NCBI GenBank assembly: GCA_963851245.1
Contig: CAWKOH010000009.1
Span: 310,001-374,000 of the forward strand
Length of the DNA: 64,000 bases
Direction of reading: 5' to 3'
DNA from: CAWKOH01 sp963851245
GTDB lineage: Bacteria; Actinomycetota; Acidimicrobiia; Acidimicrobiales; Palsa-688
Shown: positions 27,228-34,535 of the stretch, one piece after another
How positions within the stretch are numbered: the first letter of the stretch is position 1
Layout of the letters: every line of letters starts with the position of its first letter
Translations under genes and position numbers: made by a program
Notes under the pieces: generated by a model
What the model was told of the DNA's origin: nothing
The model's database searches: none
What the model saw: only the letters and a program-made list of their open reading frames with translations

Positions 27228-28326
27228 CAGCCTCCTCCCGGCGACCAGGCCCGACCCGCGCCGCCAGAGCGGCGAGCGTCGCTGTCGCCTCTGACACGAT
27301 CTCATCGATCAGCTCCTGCACCGTGGGCAGCTGCTCGATGAGACCGGCGACCTGCCCGGTGGGGAGGATGCCGGCGTCGAGGCGGCCCTCCACCAGGGCC
27401 ACCCTGGTCAGCATGGGGGCGTTGGCGGCCATGGCGACCTGGGACCAGGTGAGGTCGCCGTCGCGTTTCATGGCCAGGCCCTCCCGAACCAGGTCGGGGA
27501 AGCGGGTGTCGGTGAGTTTGCGTAGCCGCAGAGCGTTGGTCAACGCCCGGGCGGCCGAGACGACACCGATGCGGCCGTCGATTCGCTCGATCAGCTCGGT
27601 CCGGATTACCCGCTGGGGGGCGCCGTCTATGGCCCTGGTTACGACAGTGTCGGTAAGAGAGGCAGCCAGGTAGCGGGCTTTCACCTCGTCCGGCACGGTG
27701 CTCTCCTTGGTCAGGAGGAACCGGGTGCCCATGGCGATACCGGCGGCACCCCAGGCCAGGGCCGCGGTCAGGCCACGGCCGCTGTGGAATCCTCCGGCCC
27801 CCATGACCGGGATGTCGACCTGGGCCGCGACCTTGGGCAGGAGGAGGCTGGTGGGGACGAAGCCGGTGTGCCCGCCGCCCTCCTGGCCCTGGGCGATCAC
27901 CGCGTCGACGCCCATGGCCGCCACTTTTTCGGCATGGCGGGGAGCGGCGATGGTGGGCATGGTGACGATGCCGGCGTCCTTGACGCGGGCGACCAGGGCG
28001 GCGTTGGGAGCCTGAGCGAAGCTGGCCACCGGCACCCGCTCTTTGACCAGCAGCTCCACGAAGCGGTCCACTTCGGCGTGACTGGGCCGGAGGTTGACGC
28101 CGAAGGGGTTGCCGGTCTGATCCTTGACGTGGGCGATGGCCTTCTTCAGCTGGTCGAGGGTCATGGTGGCCGAGGCGATCATGCCCAAGCCCCCGGCTGA
28201 TGAGGTGGCCGCGGCCAGGCGGCCCCCGGCCACCCAGCCCATGCCGGTCTGCACGATCGGGTAGCGGACCCCGAACAGGTCACACGCCGGCGTCCGCAGG
28301 ACTACAGCCGGGTCGAGGTCGCTCAT
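27208..28326 (-). CDS. ipdC: IpdC-like flavin-dependent oxidoreductase (nitronate monooxygenase fold)
   Basis: 372 residues, TIM-barrel FMN protein. PIVQTGMGWVAGGRLAAATS, PFGVNLRPSHAEVDRFVELL, VIAQGQEGGGHTG and VMGAGGFHSGRGL bind FMN, and the tail WSQVAMAANAPMLTRVALVEG matches IpdC of mycobacteria (Rv3553). IpdC is an NADH-dependent enzyme that desaturates or reduces the C/D-ring CoA thioester before IpdAB ring opening. ATG at 28326 overlaps the last codon of an upstream 22-residue micro-ORF (ATGA). The 3' end overlaps fadA6 tail to tail. Confidence 0.9.
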   Translation of the reverse strand: MSDLDPAVVLRTPACDLFGVRYPIVQTGMGWVAGGRLAAATSSAGGLGMIASATMTLDQLKKAIAHVKDQTGNPFGVNLRPSHAEVDRFVELLVKERVPVASFAQAPNAALVARVKDAGIVTMPTIAAPRHAEKVAAMGVDAVIAQGQEGGGHTGFVPTSLLLPKVAAQVDIPVMGAGGFHSGRGLTAALAWGAAGIAMGTRFLLTKESTVPDEVKARYLAASLTDTVVTRAIDGAPQRVIRTELIERIDGRIGVVSAARALTNALRLRKLTDTRFPDLVREGLAMKRDGDLTWSQVAMAANAPMLTRVALVEGRLDAGILPTGQVAGLIEQLPTVQELIDEIVSEATATLAALAARVGPGRREEAVSPDVR

Positions 28327-28460
28327 CGGGCCTCCACCCGAGGGGTGCTGGCCCGACCTGTCACATTGGTTCGCTCCGCCAGGTCGCTCATCGGGCCTCC
28401 ACCCGAGGGGTGCTGGCCCGACCTGTCACATTGGTTCGCTCCGCCAGGTCGCTCATCGGG
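28316..28460 (-). repeat. 65-bp tandem repeat (2.2 copies) encoding coupled micro-ORFs
   Basis: Copies lie at 28316-28380 and 28381-28445, plus a 15-bp partial copy at 28446-28460, identical where they overlap. On the minus strand each full unit is a 22-codon frame beginning MSDLAERTNV and ending TPRVEAR, at 28456-28388 and 28391-28323. Each stop overlaps the next start as ATGA, so ltp4, micro-ORF 1, micro-ORF 2 and ipdC form an unbroken chain of ATGA junctions. A 65-bp period equals 23 codons minus the 4-base overlap. Confidence 0.85.
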
Positions 28461-29643
28461 ACAAGATCACGCACGAGCCGTGGCCGAAGAGCCCCTGGTT
28501 GATGGTGAGCCCGACCTGGGCGTTTTCGACCTGGCGGGCGCCGGCCTGGCCCCGCAACTGCGAGGTGACCTCACAGACCTGGGCGATGGCCTGGGCCGGG
28601 ACCGCCTCGCCGAAGCACGCCAACCCCCCGGACGGGTTGACCGGGATCCGGCCCCCGATGGTCGTAGCGCCCTCGTGCAGCAGCTTCTCCGCTTCCCCGG
28701 GGCGGCACAGCCCGATGTCCTCATACCAGTCGAGCTCCAGGGCGGTAGAGAGGTCGTAGACCTCGGCCAGCGACAAGTCCTCGGGGCCCAGCCCCGCCTC
28801 CTCGTACGCGGCCGCGGCGATGGACGGGCGGAAACCCAGAGCGGGGGCGGCAACGGAGGCGGACGAGTCGGTGGCGATGTCGGGCAGGTCGACCGCGGTG
28901 TTCGGGAACCGGGGCGTCACCGTCGAGACGGCCCGGATCCGCACGGCCCCGGTCGAGCCCAGCCGGCGCACCGCTTGGTCCGAGGCGAGCACAACCGCGG
29001 CCGCGCCGTCCGAGGTGGCGCAGATGTCGAGCAGCCGGAGCGGGTCCGCCACCACGGGCGAGGCGTCCACCTCGTCCGCGGTTACCAGGCTCCGGTACCG
29101 GGCGTTCGGGTTCTCGTGGCCGTGGCGGGCGTTCTTGACCTTCACCAAGGCGAAGTCGGCCGGGCTGGCTCCGAACAGATCCATGCGGCGCCGGGCGTAG
29201 AGCCCGAAGTAAGCCGGGTTGGTGGCCCCGATGAGGCGGAAGCGCAGCCAGTCGGGGTCATCCCACCGCTCACCGGCGTTGGGGGCGAGGAAGCCTTTCG
29301 GGGTGGTGTCGGCGCCGACCACCAGAGCCAGATCGCTGAGGCCGGCCAGTATGCGGGTTCGGGCCGCTTCGATGGCCGCGGAGCCCGAAGCGCACGCAGC
29401 GTAACAGGTGGCGACCCGGGCCCCGCTCCACCCCAGGGCCCGGGCGAGGGTCGAGCCCGCAACGTAGCCCCCATAACCGTTGCGGACGGTTTCGCCGCCG
29501 ACGATGAAGTCCACGTCTGTCCATTCGATCCCGGCATCGGCGAGGGCCGACCGGGCCGCCGCCACCCCGTAGCTGACGAAGGGCCGCCCCCACTTGCCCC
29601 ACGGGTGCATACCCACGCCGATGACCGCTACGTCACCGCTCAT
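28453..29643 (-). CDS. ltp4: Ltp4-like thiolase (lipid-transfer protein)
   Basis: 396 residues. IGVGMHPWGKWGRPFVSYGV, YAACASGSAAIEAARTRILA (nucleophile Cys84), GADTTPKGFLAP, DPLRLLDICATSDGAAAVVL, EVYDLSTALELDWYEDIGLC and NPSGGLACFGEAVPAQAIAQ follow mycobacterial Ltp4 (Rv3522). The DUF35 partner (Rv3521-like) is directly upstream and overlaps it by 11 nt, as in mycobacteria. Probably a carbon-carbon lyase or thiolase step in sterol side-chain or ring degradation. Its TGA overlaps the first micro-ORF of the 65-bp repeat. Confidence 0.9.
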   Translation of the reverse strand: MSGDVAVIGVGMHPWGKWGRPFVSYGVAAARSALADAGIEWTDVDFIVGGETVRNGYGGYVAGSTLARALGWSGARVATCYAACASGSAAIEAARTRILAGLSDLALVVGADTTPKGFLAPNAGERWDDPDWLRFRLIGATNPAYFGLYARRRMDLFGASPADFALVKVKNARHGHENPNARYRSLVTADEVDASPVVADPLRLLDICATSDGAAAVVLASDQAVRRLGSTGAVRIRAVSTVTPRFPNTAVDLPDIATDSSASVAAPALGFRPSIAAAAYEEAGLGPEDLSLAEVYDLSTALELDWYEDIGLCRPGEAEKLLHEGATTIGGRIPVNPSGGLACFGEAVPAQAIAQVCEVTSQLRGQAGARQVENAQVGLTINQGLFGHGSCVILSR

Positions 29644-30109
29644 CTGCGTCAGTCCTTTCGTCGGGCTGGACCGGGCGCCAGCGCCACACCAGCTTGGTCG
29701 AGTCCTCCCCTACCTGGTCAAGAAGCGGAGGGTCGAGGGGCTCGACGACCACCTTGACCCGGGTCCCGATCTGCAGATCACCCACACCGAAGCCGTCGGC
29801 CACCTGCCCGAGGATGACGATCCCCTCTCGCTCGAGCTCCACCGCGGCGATGGCGAAAGGCTCGTAGGGGTCGGTCCGGCTCACGAAGGGTGCAGGCGGT
29901 TGGTAGCGAGCGTCGGTGTAGCTCCACACGGTGCCGGTGCGAGACAGCGGGACCGTCTCCAGGCTCTCACTCGGGCACGCGGGATTCGGGCACCATTCGG
30001 CTGTCGGCGGGAACTGGTAGGTACCGCACTGCGTGCAGTGCCGGCCGAGCAGGGCGGGCGGTTCGTCGATGGTGAACCACCCTTCGATCACGGGTACGAC
30101 CGTCGTCAT
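29633..30109 (-). CDS. DUF35 OB-fold protein, partner of Ltp4 (Rv3521-like)
   Basis: 158 residues. A zinc ribbon (CTQCG at about 25-29, CPNPAC at about 40-45) leads into an OB fold (GTVWSYTDARYQPPAPF, FAIAAVELEREGIVILGQVA, LQIGTRVKVVVEPL). DUF35 proteins bind the companion thiolase and complete its active site. ATG at 30109; the 3' end overlaps ltp4 by 11 nt and the 5' end lies 7 nt from ipdB, so it is part of the minus-strand operon. Confidence 0.88.
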   Translation of the reverse strand: MTTVVPVIEGWFTIDEPPALLGRHCTQCGTYQFPPTAEWCPNPACPSESLETVPLSRTGTVWSYTDARYQPPAPFVSRTDPYEPFAIAAVELEREGIVILGQVADGFGVGDLQIGTRVKVVVEPLDPPLLDQVGEDSTKLVWRWRPVQPDERTDADER

Positions 30110-30116
30110 CGTGCTC

Positions 30117-30899
30117 CTAGTCTCCTAACTCTGCTCGTCGCAGGCCATCGGGGTCGATTACCTCCCTGATTAGACGCAGCTCCTCCGGGGTCGGAAGACG
30201 GGACTCTGTCACCGGATCGGCCGTGGCCAGCTCGAAACCGGTCGCGTCTCGAACGTCCTGGACGGTCACGCCCGGGTGAACGGCGACCAGTCTCATGCGG
30301 TGACCTTCGCCCCCGAAGTCCATGACCGCCATGTTGGTCACCACCCGCCGCAGGTCGAAGAACTCGAGCGCGGCGGGCCCGGCCGCCTCAGCCCGGTCCC
30401 AACCCACTCCGGTCACCACATCGACGGACTCGACGAACACGCGCGGTGAGTGGTTGGCGACCCAATAGCTGGTGGCGTGGTTGACCGTGTTACCGGGCGC
30501 ACCACGGAATCCGATCAGCTGTGTCTTGGGAGCCCTATAGTCGGCGCCGATGGCGGCAAAGTTCTGGTTACCCCAGGGATCGATCTGGGTGGCCCCCATG
30601 ACCACGTGGCGCCGGCCCGACCAGACCACGTCGAACATCGATCGGTACGGGTTGTAGTACTCGACCACCTTCCCGTCCGGCCAGGCGAACGCCTCGTTGC
30701 CGGCTACCAGCGTCGCCTCTCCGTCGGTGACCATCAGGTCCGGTTCAAACGAGGCCCGGGCCAGGCGGCCGGCGATCATCGGTATGGTGCCGATCGGATT
30801 GGCCACGATCTCGCCGTCTCCCCGGAAGCATTCGGCCAGGGCGACCACGCAGATCTCGGCGCGGGTCGCGGGTGTTGTCGTCGTGTCGGGGGTGCTCAC
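30117..30899 (-). CDS. ipdB: IpdB, beta subunit of C-ring opening hydrolase (CoA-transferase fold)
   Basis: 260 residues. TRAEICVVALAECFRGDGEI, IPMIAGRLARASFEPDLMVT, GRRHVVMGATQIDPWGNQN, FRGAPGNTVNHATSYWVANH, FDFGGEGHRMR-type and VHPGVTVQDVRDATGF match IpdB (Rv3552). IpdAB opens the last steroid ring by hydrolysing a beta-keto CoA thioester. The GTG at 30899 overlaps the ipdA stop by 4 nt (GTGA); the longer in-frame reading upstream is inside ipdA and is rejected. Confidence 0.93.
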   Translation of the reverse strand: MSTPDTTTTPATRAEICVVALAECFRGDGEIVANPIGTIPMIAGRLARASFEPDLMVTDGEATLVAGNEAFAWPDGKVVEYYNPYRSMFDVVWSGRRHVVMGATQIDPWGNQNFAAIGADYRAPKTQLIGFRGAPGNTVNHATSYWVANHSPRVFVESVDVVTGVGWDRAEAAGPAALEFFDLRRVVTNMAVMDFGGEGHRMRLVAVHPGVTVQDVRDATGFELATADPVTESRLPTPEELRLIREVIDPDGLRRAELGD

Positions 30900-31750
30900 C
30901 GGGCCGCCACCTTGCGTTGAAAATCGTCCTCGGACACGTCGATCCACGCCTGCCTGAACGCGGTCCAGGCCTCCGGAGATTTGGCCGCGTCGGCGTATTC
31001 CTTTTGCAATCCTTCGTCCCGCTCGTAGTCGGGCACACAGGATGTGAAGAGCGCCCCGCCCGCTCTTTCCACCACTCCGTCGACCATCATCCTGGCCACC
31101 CGGAGCCGAAGCTCAGTACGCGCCTCTGCCGCAAGTTCGGCGGTGGGAACGACCCGCTCGGCCGAGATGAAGCGGCGGGTGGGGGCCGCTCTCAGGAAGA
31201 GATCGTCGAAGTAGAGGTCGGGCCCGAGAAAGGTGGCGTTGCCGGCGGCGTCGGCTCGGTTCAGGTGACAGACCGCGGCGTCGAGCTCGAACGCCGGTAC
31301 GGCGACCAGCTCGTAGCCGTCGGCGAAGGGGGATCGCACCGTTCCCAGCACGGGGTTCAGCTTCAAGAGATCGCTGCCCAAACCGACCCGGGACGGGAGG
31401 AAAGGCACCCGCCAGGCGGCCGCTTGAAGACCGAGAAGGAACATCCCCTCGTCCCACGGCACGTCCTCGACCCGACCGGCCTGGCGAGCCGCCCGGAAAT
31501 GAGGCTCGAGGGCGATGGAGTCCAGGGACGCGAACGGATACATGGCCTTGGTGACCTGGCCCGTGGCGCACAGTAGGCCCAGATCAGGACCGGCGAAGCT
31601 GACGATGGTGAGATCACGGAGAGAGCTGCGGGCTATGGCCCGCACGATCGACATCGGCTTGCGACGGCTGCCCCACCCGCCGATGCCGATGGTCATGCCG
31701 TCCGAAAGCTGAGCGACAACATCGTCCTCGTGCATCAACTTGCTGGTCAT
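30896..31750 (-). CDS. ipdA: IpdA, alpha subunit of C-ring opening hydrolase
   Basis: 284 residues. DVVAQLSDGMTIGIGGWGSR, RKPMSIVRAI, FAGPDLGLLCATGQV, WDEGMFLLGLQAAAWRVPFL, LGSDLLKLNPVL and YFDDLFLRAAPTRRFISAER match IpdA (Rv3551). The protein forms a heterotetramer with IpdB; the family fold is class I CoA transferase but the activity is ring-cleaving hydrolysis. The ATG at 31750 lies in an ATGA overlap with echA20; sequence read further upstream is inside echA20. Confidence 0.93.
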   Translation of the reverse strand: MTSKLMHEDDVVAQLSDGMTIGIGGWGSRRKPMSIVRAIARSSLRDLTIVSFAGPDLGLLCATGQVTKAMYPFASLDSIALEPHFRAARQAGRVEDVPWDEGMFLLGLQAAAWRVPFLPSRVGLGSDLLKLNPVLGTVRSPFADGYELVAVPAFELDAAVCHLNRADAAGNATFLGPDLYFDDLFLRAAPTRRFISAERVVPTAELAAEARTELRLRVARMMVDGVVERAGGALFTSCVPDYERDEGLQKEYADAAKSPEAWTAFRQAWIDVSEDDFQRKVAAR

Positions 31751-32508
31751 CGTGTCGTATCCGTCTCCCGCTTGGCCACGAACGCGTCTCGGTGCTCGTC
31801 GGCAACACCCGATAGATTCAGCTCGAAAGTGAAACCCTGCTCGAAGCGGTAGGAGTGCTTCACGTCCCACAGGTCGATGCCGTTGAGGGACTCCTTGGCC
31901 GCTCTGATGACCGCCGGCGACTTGGCGGCGATGGAATCCGCCAGTTCGAGCGTGACCGGCTGTAGCTCGTCCAGTGGGACAACCTTCCATACCGAGCCGT
32001 AGGAAAGCAGTTCTTGGGCGGTGGCGGTGCTCGACGTGTACACCATGGCCCTCATGCGATGCTGAGGCACCAGCCGGCTCAGGTGGGTGGCTGCCCCCAG
32101 GGCCCCGCGGTCGACTTCGGGCAGGCCGAAGTAGGCATCCTCGGACGCCACAATGACATCGGCGTTGCCGGCGAGGCCGATCCCTCCGCCCAGGCAGAAG
32201 CCCTGGATGGCCGCGATGACCGGTACGGGGCAGTCGTAGACGGCGGCGAAGGCGGCGAAGCAGCCCCGATTAGCCCCGATCAGGGCATCAAAACCCTCGG
32301 TGGTTTGCATCTCCTTGATGTCCACACCGGCATTGAAACCCCGGCCCTTGGCGCTGAGCACCACCGCTCGTACGTCCCGGTTGCGGCCGAGATCAGCGAG
32401 GTGGTCAGCGATGGCGTACCAATCGGCGACTCGCAGGGCGTTGACGGGCGGGCAATCGACGACTACCTCCGCCACGCCGTTATCGCGGATATCAGATGTA
32501 ACCGGCAC
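31747..32508 (-). CDS. echA20: EchA20-like crotonase (D-ring hydrolase of HIP pathway)
   Basis: 253 residues. VDCPPVNALRVADWYAIADH, GRGFNAGVDIKEMQTTEGFD, NRGCFAAFAAVYDCPVPVIA, GFCLGGGIGLAGNADVIVAS, LPEVDRGALGAATHLSRLVP and FTFELNLSGVADEHRDAFV are near-identical to mycobacterial EchA20, which opens ring D of the C/D-ring CoA thioester. It is first gene of the minus-strand operon echA20-ipdA-ipdB-DUF35-ltp4-ipdC. GAGAAGGG about 7 nt before the GTG is the ribosome binding site. A one-mismatch KstR-type box lies 18-31 bp upstream. Confidence 0.93.
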   Translation of the reverse strand: MPVTSDIRDNGVAEVVVDCPPVNALRVADWYAIADHLADLGRNRDVRAVVLSAKGRGFNAGVDIKEMQTTEGFDALIGANRGCFAAFAAVYDCPVPVIAAIQGFCLGGGIGLAGNADVIVASEDAYFGLPEVDRGALGAATHLSRLVPQHRMRAMVYTSSTATAQELLSYGSVWKVVPLDELQPVTLELADSIAAKSPAVIRAAKESLNGIDLWDVKHSYRFEQGFTFELNLSGVADEHRDAFVAKRETDTTR

Positions 32509-32525
32509 CGGTTCCCTTCTCTCGT

Positions 32526-32539
32526 TCCATCTCGTTCTA
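32526..32539 (-). promoter_or_regulatory. degenerate KstR-type box upstream of echA20
   Basis: Read on the minus strand, TAGAACGAGATGGA fits the KstR consensus TnnAACnnGTTnnA at seven of eight fixed positions (GAT replaces GTT). It lies in the 47-bp gap between the kstR-like gene and echA20. The nearby direct repeat of GAACGAGA adds a second half-site. Confidence 0.45.
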
Positions 32540-32555
32540 TTCGCTTCGGGCTCGT

Positions 32556-33251
32556 CTACGCCACTGAGGTTTGTTGCCCGGTGTCAGGAGGCTGGCGTTC
32601 CGAGTACTCCAGGACCACCCAGACGGCACGGGCAATCCGGTCGTAGACCTGGGCGATTGACTGGGCCCCCACGGCCCACTGGCGCAGTTGCAGGTCGAAC
32701 ACCGAGCTGGCGACCCGGACGACGTCTTGAACGATGTCGTCCGGCAGCCCGTGGAGGGCTTCTATGTAGATCTGCGTGTTCTTCGCCATATTTCTGGCGA
32801 AGATCTCGCGGGTAAACGGGTCTTCGGACGACTCGAGGGCCATCACCACTCGGGCTAGGTGGGGCCAGGCCTGGAACGCTCGCATGGACCGGTGCAGAAC
32901 ATCGGTCAGCCTCTCTGCGTTGCTACCGCCCCGAAGCGGTTTGCGCTCCACGTTGGTCCGCAATTCAGCGGCCCAATGAGCCAGGACCTCCGCGAAGAGG
33001 TGATCCTTCGACTGGAAGTAGCGGTATACCGTTCCGAGGGCCACGTCGGCTCCAGCGGCCACGTCCTTCATCTGAATCTGGTTGTGATCGTGGGTCCTGA
33101 GAAGGACCAGCCCCGCATCCACAATCCGGTCCCGACGCTCGCGCTGGCGGCTGCTAAGAGAGTCGGGATGCGGTGGGGTGGTCACCTTCGGCGCAGGTCG
33201 TTTGGGCACGTGCGGGTCTGGCCCGTCCTTCGGGGTCGATGGAGGGGCCAC
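32556..33251 (-). CDS. KstR-like TetR-family repressor
   Basis: About 231 residues. The segment QRERRDRIVDAGLVLLRTHD with QMKDVAAGADVALGTVYRYF, then QSKDHLFAEVL (helix-turn-helix at about 57-80) is strikingly close to mycobacterial KstR, the repressor of cholesterol catabolism that responds to 3-oxo-sterol CoA esters. The C-terminal ligand domain is divergent. The start is uncertain: GTG at 33251 gives a Pro-rich leader of about 33 residues, and later GTG codons are alternatives. It sits at the head of the echA20 operon, and KstR-type boxes lie at 32526-32539 and 34495-34508. Confidence 0.82.
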   Translation of the reverse strand: MAPPSTPKDGPDPHVPKRPAPKVTTPPHPDSLSSRQRERRDRIVDAGLVLLRTHDHNQIQMKDVAAGADVALGTVYRYFQSKDHLFAEVLAHWAAELRTNVERKPLRGGSNAERLTDVLHRSMRAFQAWPHLARVVMALESSEDPFTREIFARNMAKNTQIYIEALHGLPDDIVQDVVRVASSVFDLQLRQWAVGAQSIAQVYDRIARAVWVVLEYSERQPPDTGQQTSVA

Positions 33252-33466
33252 GAAACGGTCGGCCCCACGGGGCCGTCCTTTGACGCGGCCTGGAAGCCGA
33301 TTCTAGCTTGGGGTGGACAAGGGAACTACGTGGGGCTGGGATTGCACTGGGATTGCAGACGACACCTTGCCGGCGCCGGCCGGATGAGATGGAGAGTGCT
33401 TCTATCCTGCCGGTCGACTGCCCTGCGGACACCCAAGGCCGGACATTCAACCACTAGGGAGACCGC

Positions 33467-34266
33467 ATGCCCCAGGTAATCGTCGAGCGGGACGGGAACG
33501 CCATGATCCTGACCCTCAACCGTCCGAAGCGAATGAACGCGTTCACCGGCACCATGTTGGTGACGCTCGTGGAGGCCTACTCTGAGGCGGCCCAAGATGA
33601 CGACATCCGGTGCATCATCCTCACCGGGGCAGGCGGCAACTTCTCGTCCGGGGCCGATCTGAAGGCCATGGCCGGCAACAGCGACGAGGAGGGCAGTCGT
33701 CCCGACGTCGCCGAGCGGATGAAAGCCGATCCGGACCTTCCGTGGAAGGGCTTCCTCAAGGTTGGCCGCCCGCTGAAGCCCATCATCGCCGCCGTCGAGG
33801 GCGTGGCCATCGCCGGTGGCACCGAGATCTTGCTCGGAACCGACATCCGGGTGGCCGCCGAGAGTGCCCGCTTCGGGGTGTCCGAGGTGCGCTGGTCGCT
33901 CTATCCGATGGCCGGTTCGGCCGTGCGGTTGGGCCGTCAGATTCCATACACAGCGGCAGCCGAAATCCTTCTCACCGGCAAGCACATCAGCGCCGCCGAA
34001 GCGTTGCGCCTCGGCCTCGTCGGCCACGTGGTGCCCGATGGCCAGGCGCTCGACAAGGCCAAGGAGATAGCGGAGCAGATCGGTCGCAATGGGCCGCTCG
34101 CGGTTGAAGCGGTGCTGGAGACCTTGCGCAAGTCGTACGGGATGAGCGAAGCCGATGCGTTCGCGGAAGAGTGGCCGCGGGGCAGGCGGTCTTTGCCAGC
34201 GAGGACGCCAAGGAGGGCCCGAAGGCCTTCTCCGAGAAGCGGCAGCCCGACTTCAAGCGCCGGTGA
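33467..34266 (+). CDS. enoyl-CoA hydratase/isomerase (crotonase), C-terminal frameshift
   Basis: About 266 residues if corrected. ILTLNRPKRMNAFTGTML, ILTGAGGNFSSGADLKAMAG (oxyanion hole), KPIIAAVEGVAIAGGTEILL and FGVSEVRWSLYPMAGSAVRL are crotonase hallmarks. After EADAFAEE one base is missing near 34170; restoring it gives a normal ending QAVFASEDAKEGPKAFSEKR and stop at 34264-34266. Without correction the frame runs on to 34369 in low-complexity sequence. AGGGAG precedes ATG 33467. It probably acts in the acyl-CoA part of the sterol programme; the substrate is unknown. Confidence 0.88.
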
Positions 34267-34403
34267 GTCGGCGGGTCAAGCGGGTCCTGTCCGGCACGGA
34301 CCCCTTCCCGCTCGTCCTTGCTCCGCTGCGGGCCGCGGCCCCTTCCACGCCCGCCACCCGCGCGCCTAGCTAGCCCTACCACGCTGCTCTGTAGGCCGAC
34401 ACC

Positions 34404-34468
34404 GCTTCGGACGAGGCCCATCACATGCCGGCTCGATCGTCCTGCTCGACGGCGGGCTGACGCTCTAG
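34404..34468 (+). pseudogene. remnant of a short-chain dehydrogenase C-terminus
   Basis: Reading ASDEAHHM, one missing base at about 34428, then GSIVLLDGGLTL and TAG gives the typical last 22 codons of an SDR (usually ASDEAHHMTGS.vvDGGLT). No upstream SDR body remains. It lies in the gap between the crotonase and the KstR box. Confidence 0.55.
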
Positions 34469-34494
34469 AAGGTGCCGGGCGAGCACTAGCGAAC

Positions 34495-34508
34495 TAGAAC
34501 GCGTTCTT
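34495..34508 (+). promoter_or_regulatory. KstR-type operator upstream of the fadE26/fadE27-like pair
   Basis: TAGAACGCGTTCTT fits the KstR consensus TnnAACnnGTTnnA at seven of eight fixed positions. The inner 12 bases AGAACGCGTTCT (34496-34507) are a perfect palindrome. It sits 27-40 bp before the GTG start, where a repressor would block the promoter. GGGAGGA at 34523-34529 is the ribosome binding site of the downstream gene. Confidence 0.75.
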
Positions 34509-34535
34509 ATAAGGTCGGGCGCAGGGAGGACAACT

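Noticed and set aside
28316..28460. Possible CRISPR array
   Set aside because: The copies are directly adjacent without spacers, and the period is explained by overlapping micro-ORFs.
33300..33330. KstR2-type operator upstream of the TetR gene
   Set aside because: CTTG and CAAG are present but in the wrong order and spacing for CAAGnnCTTG.
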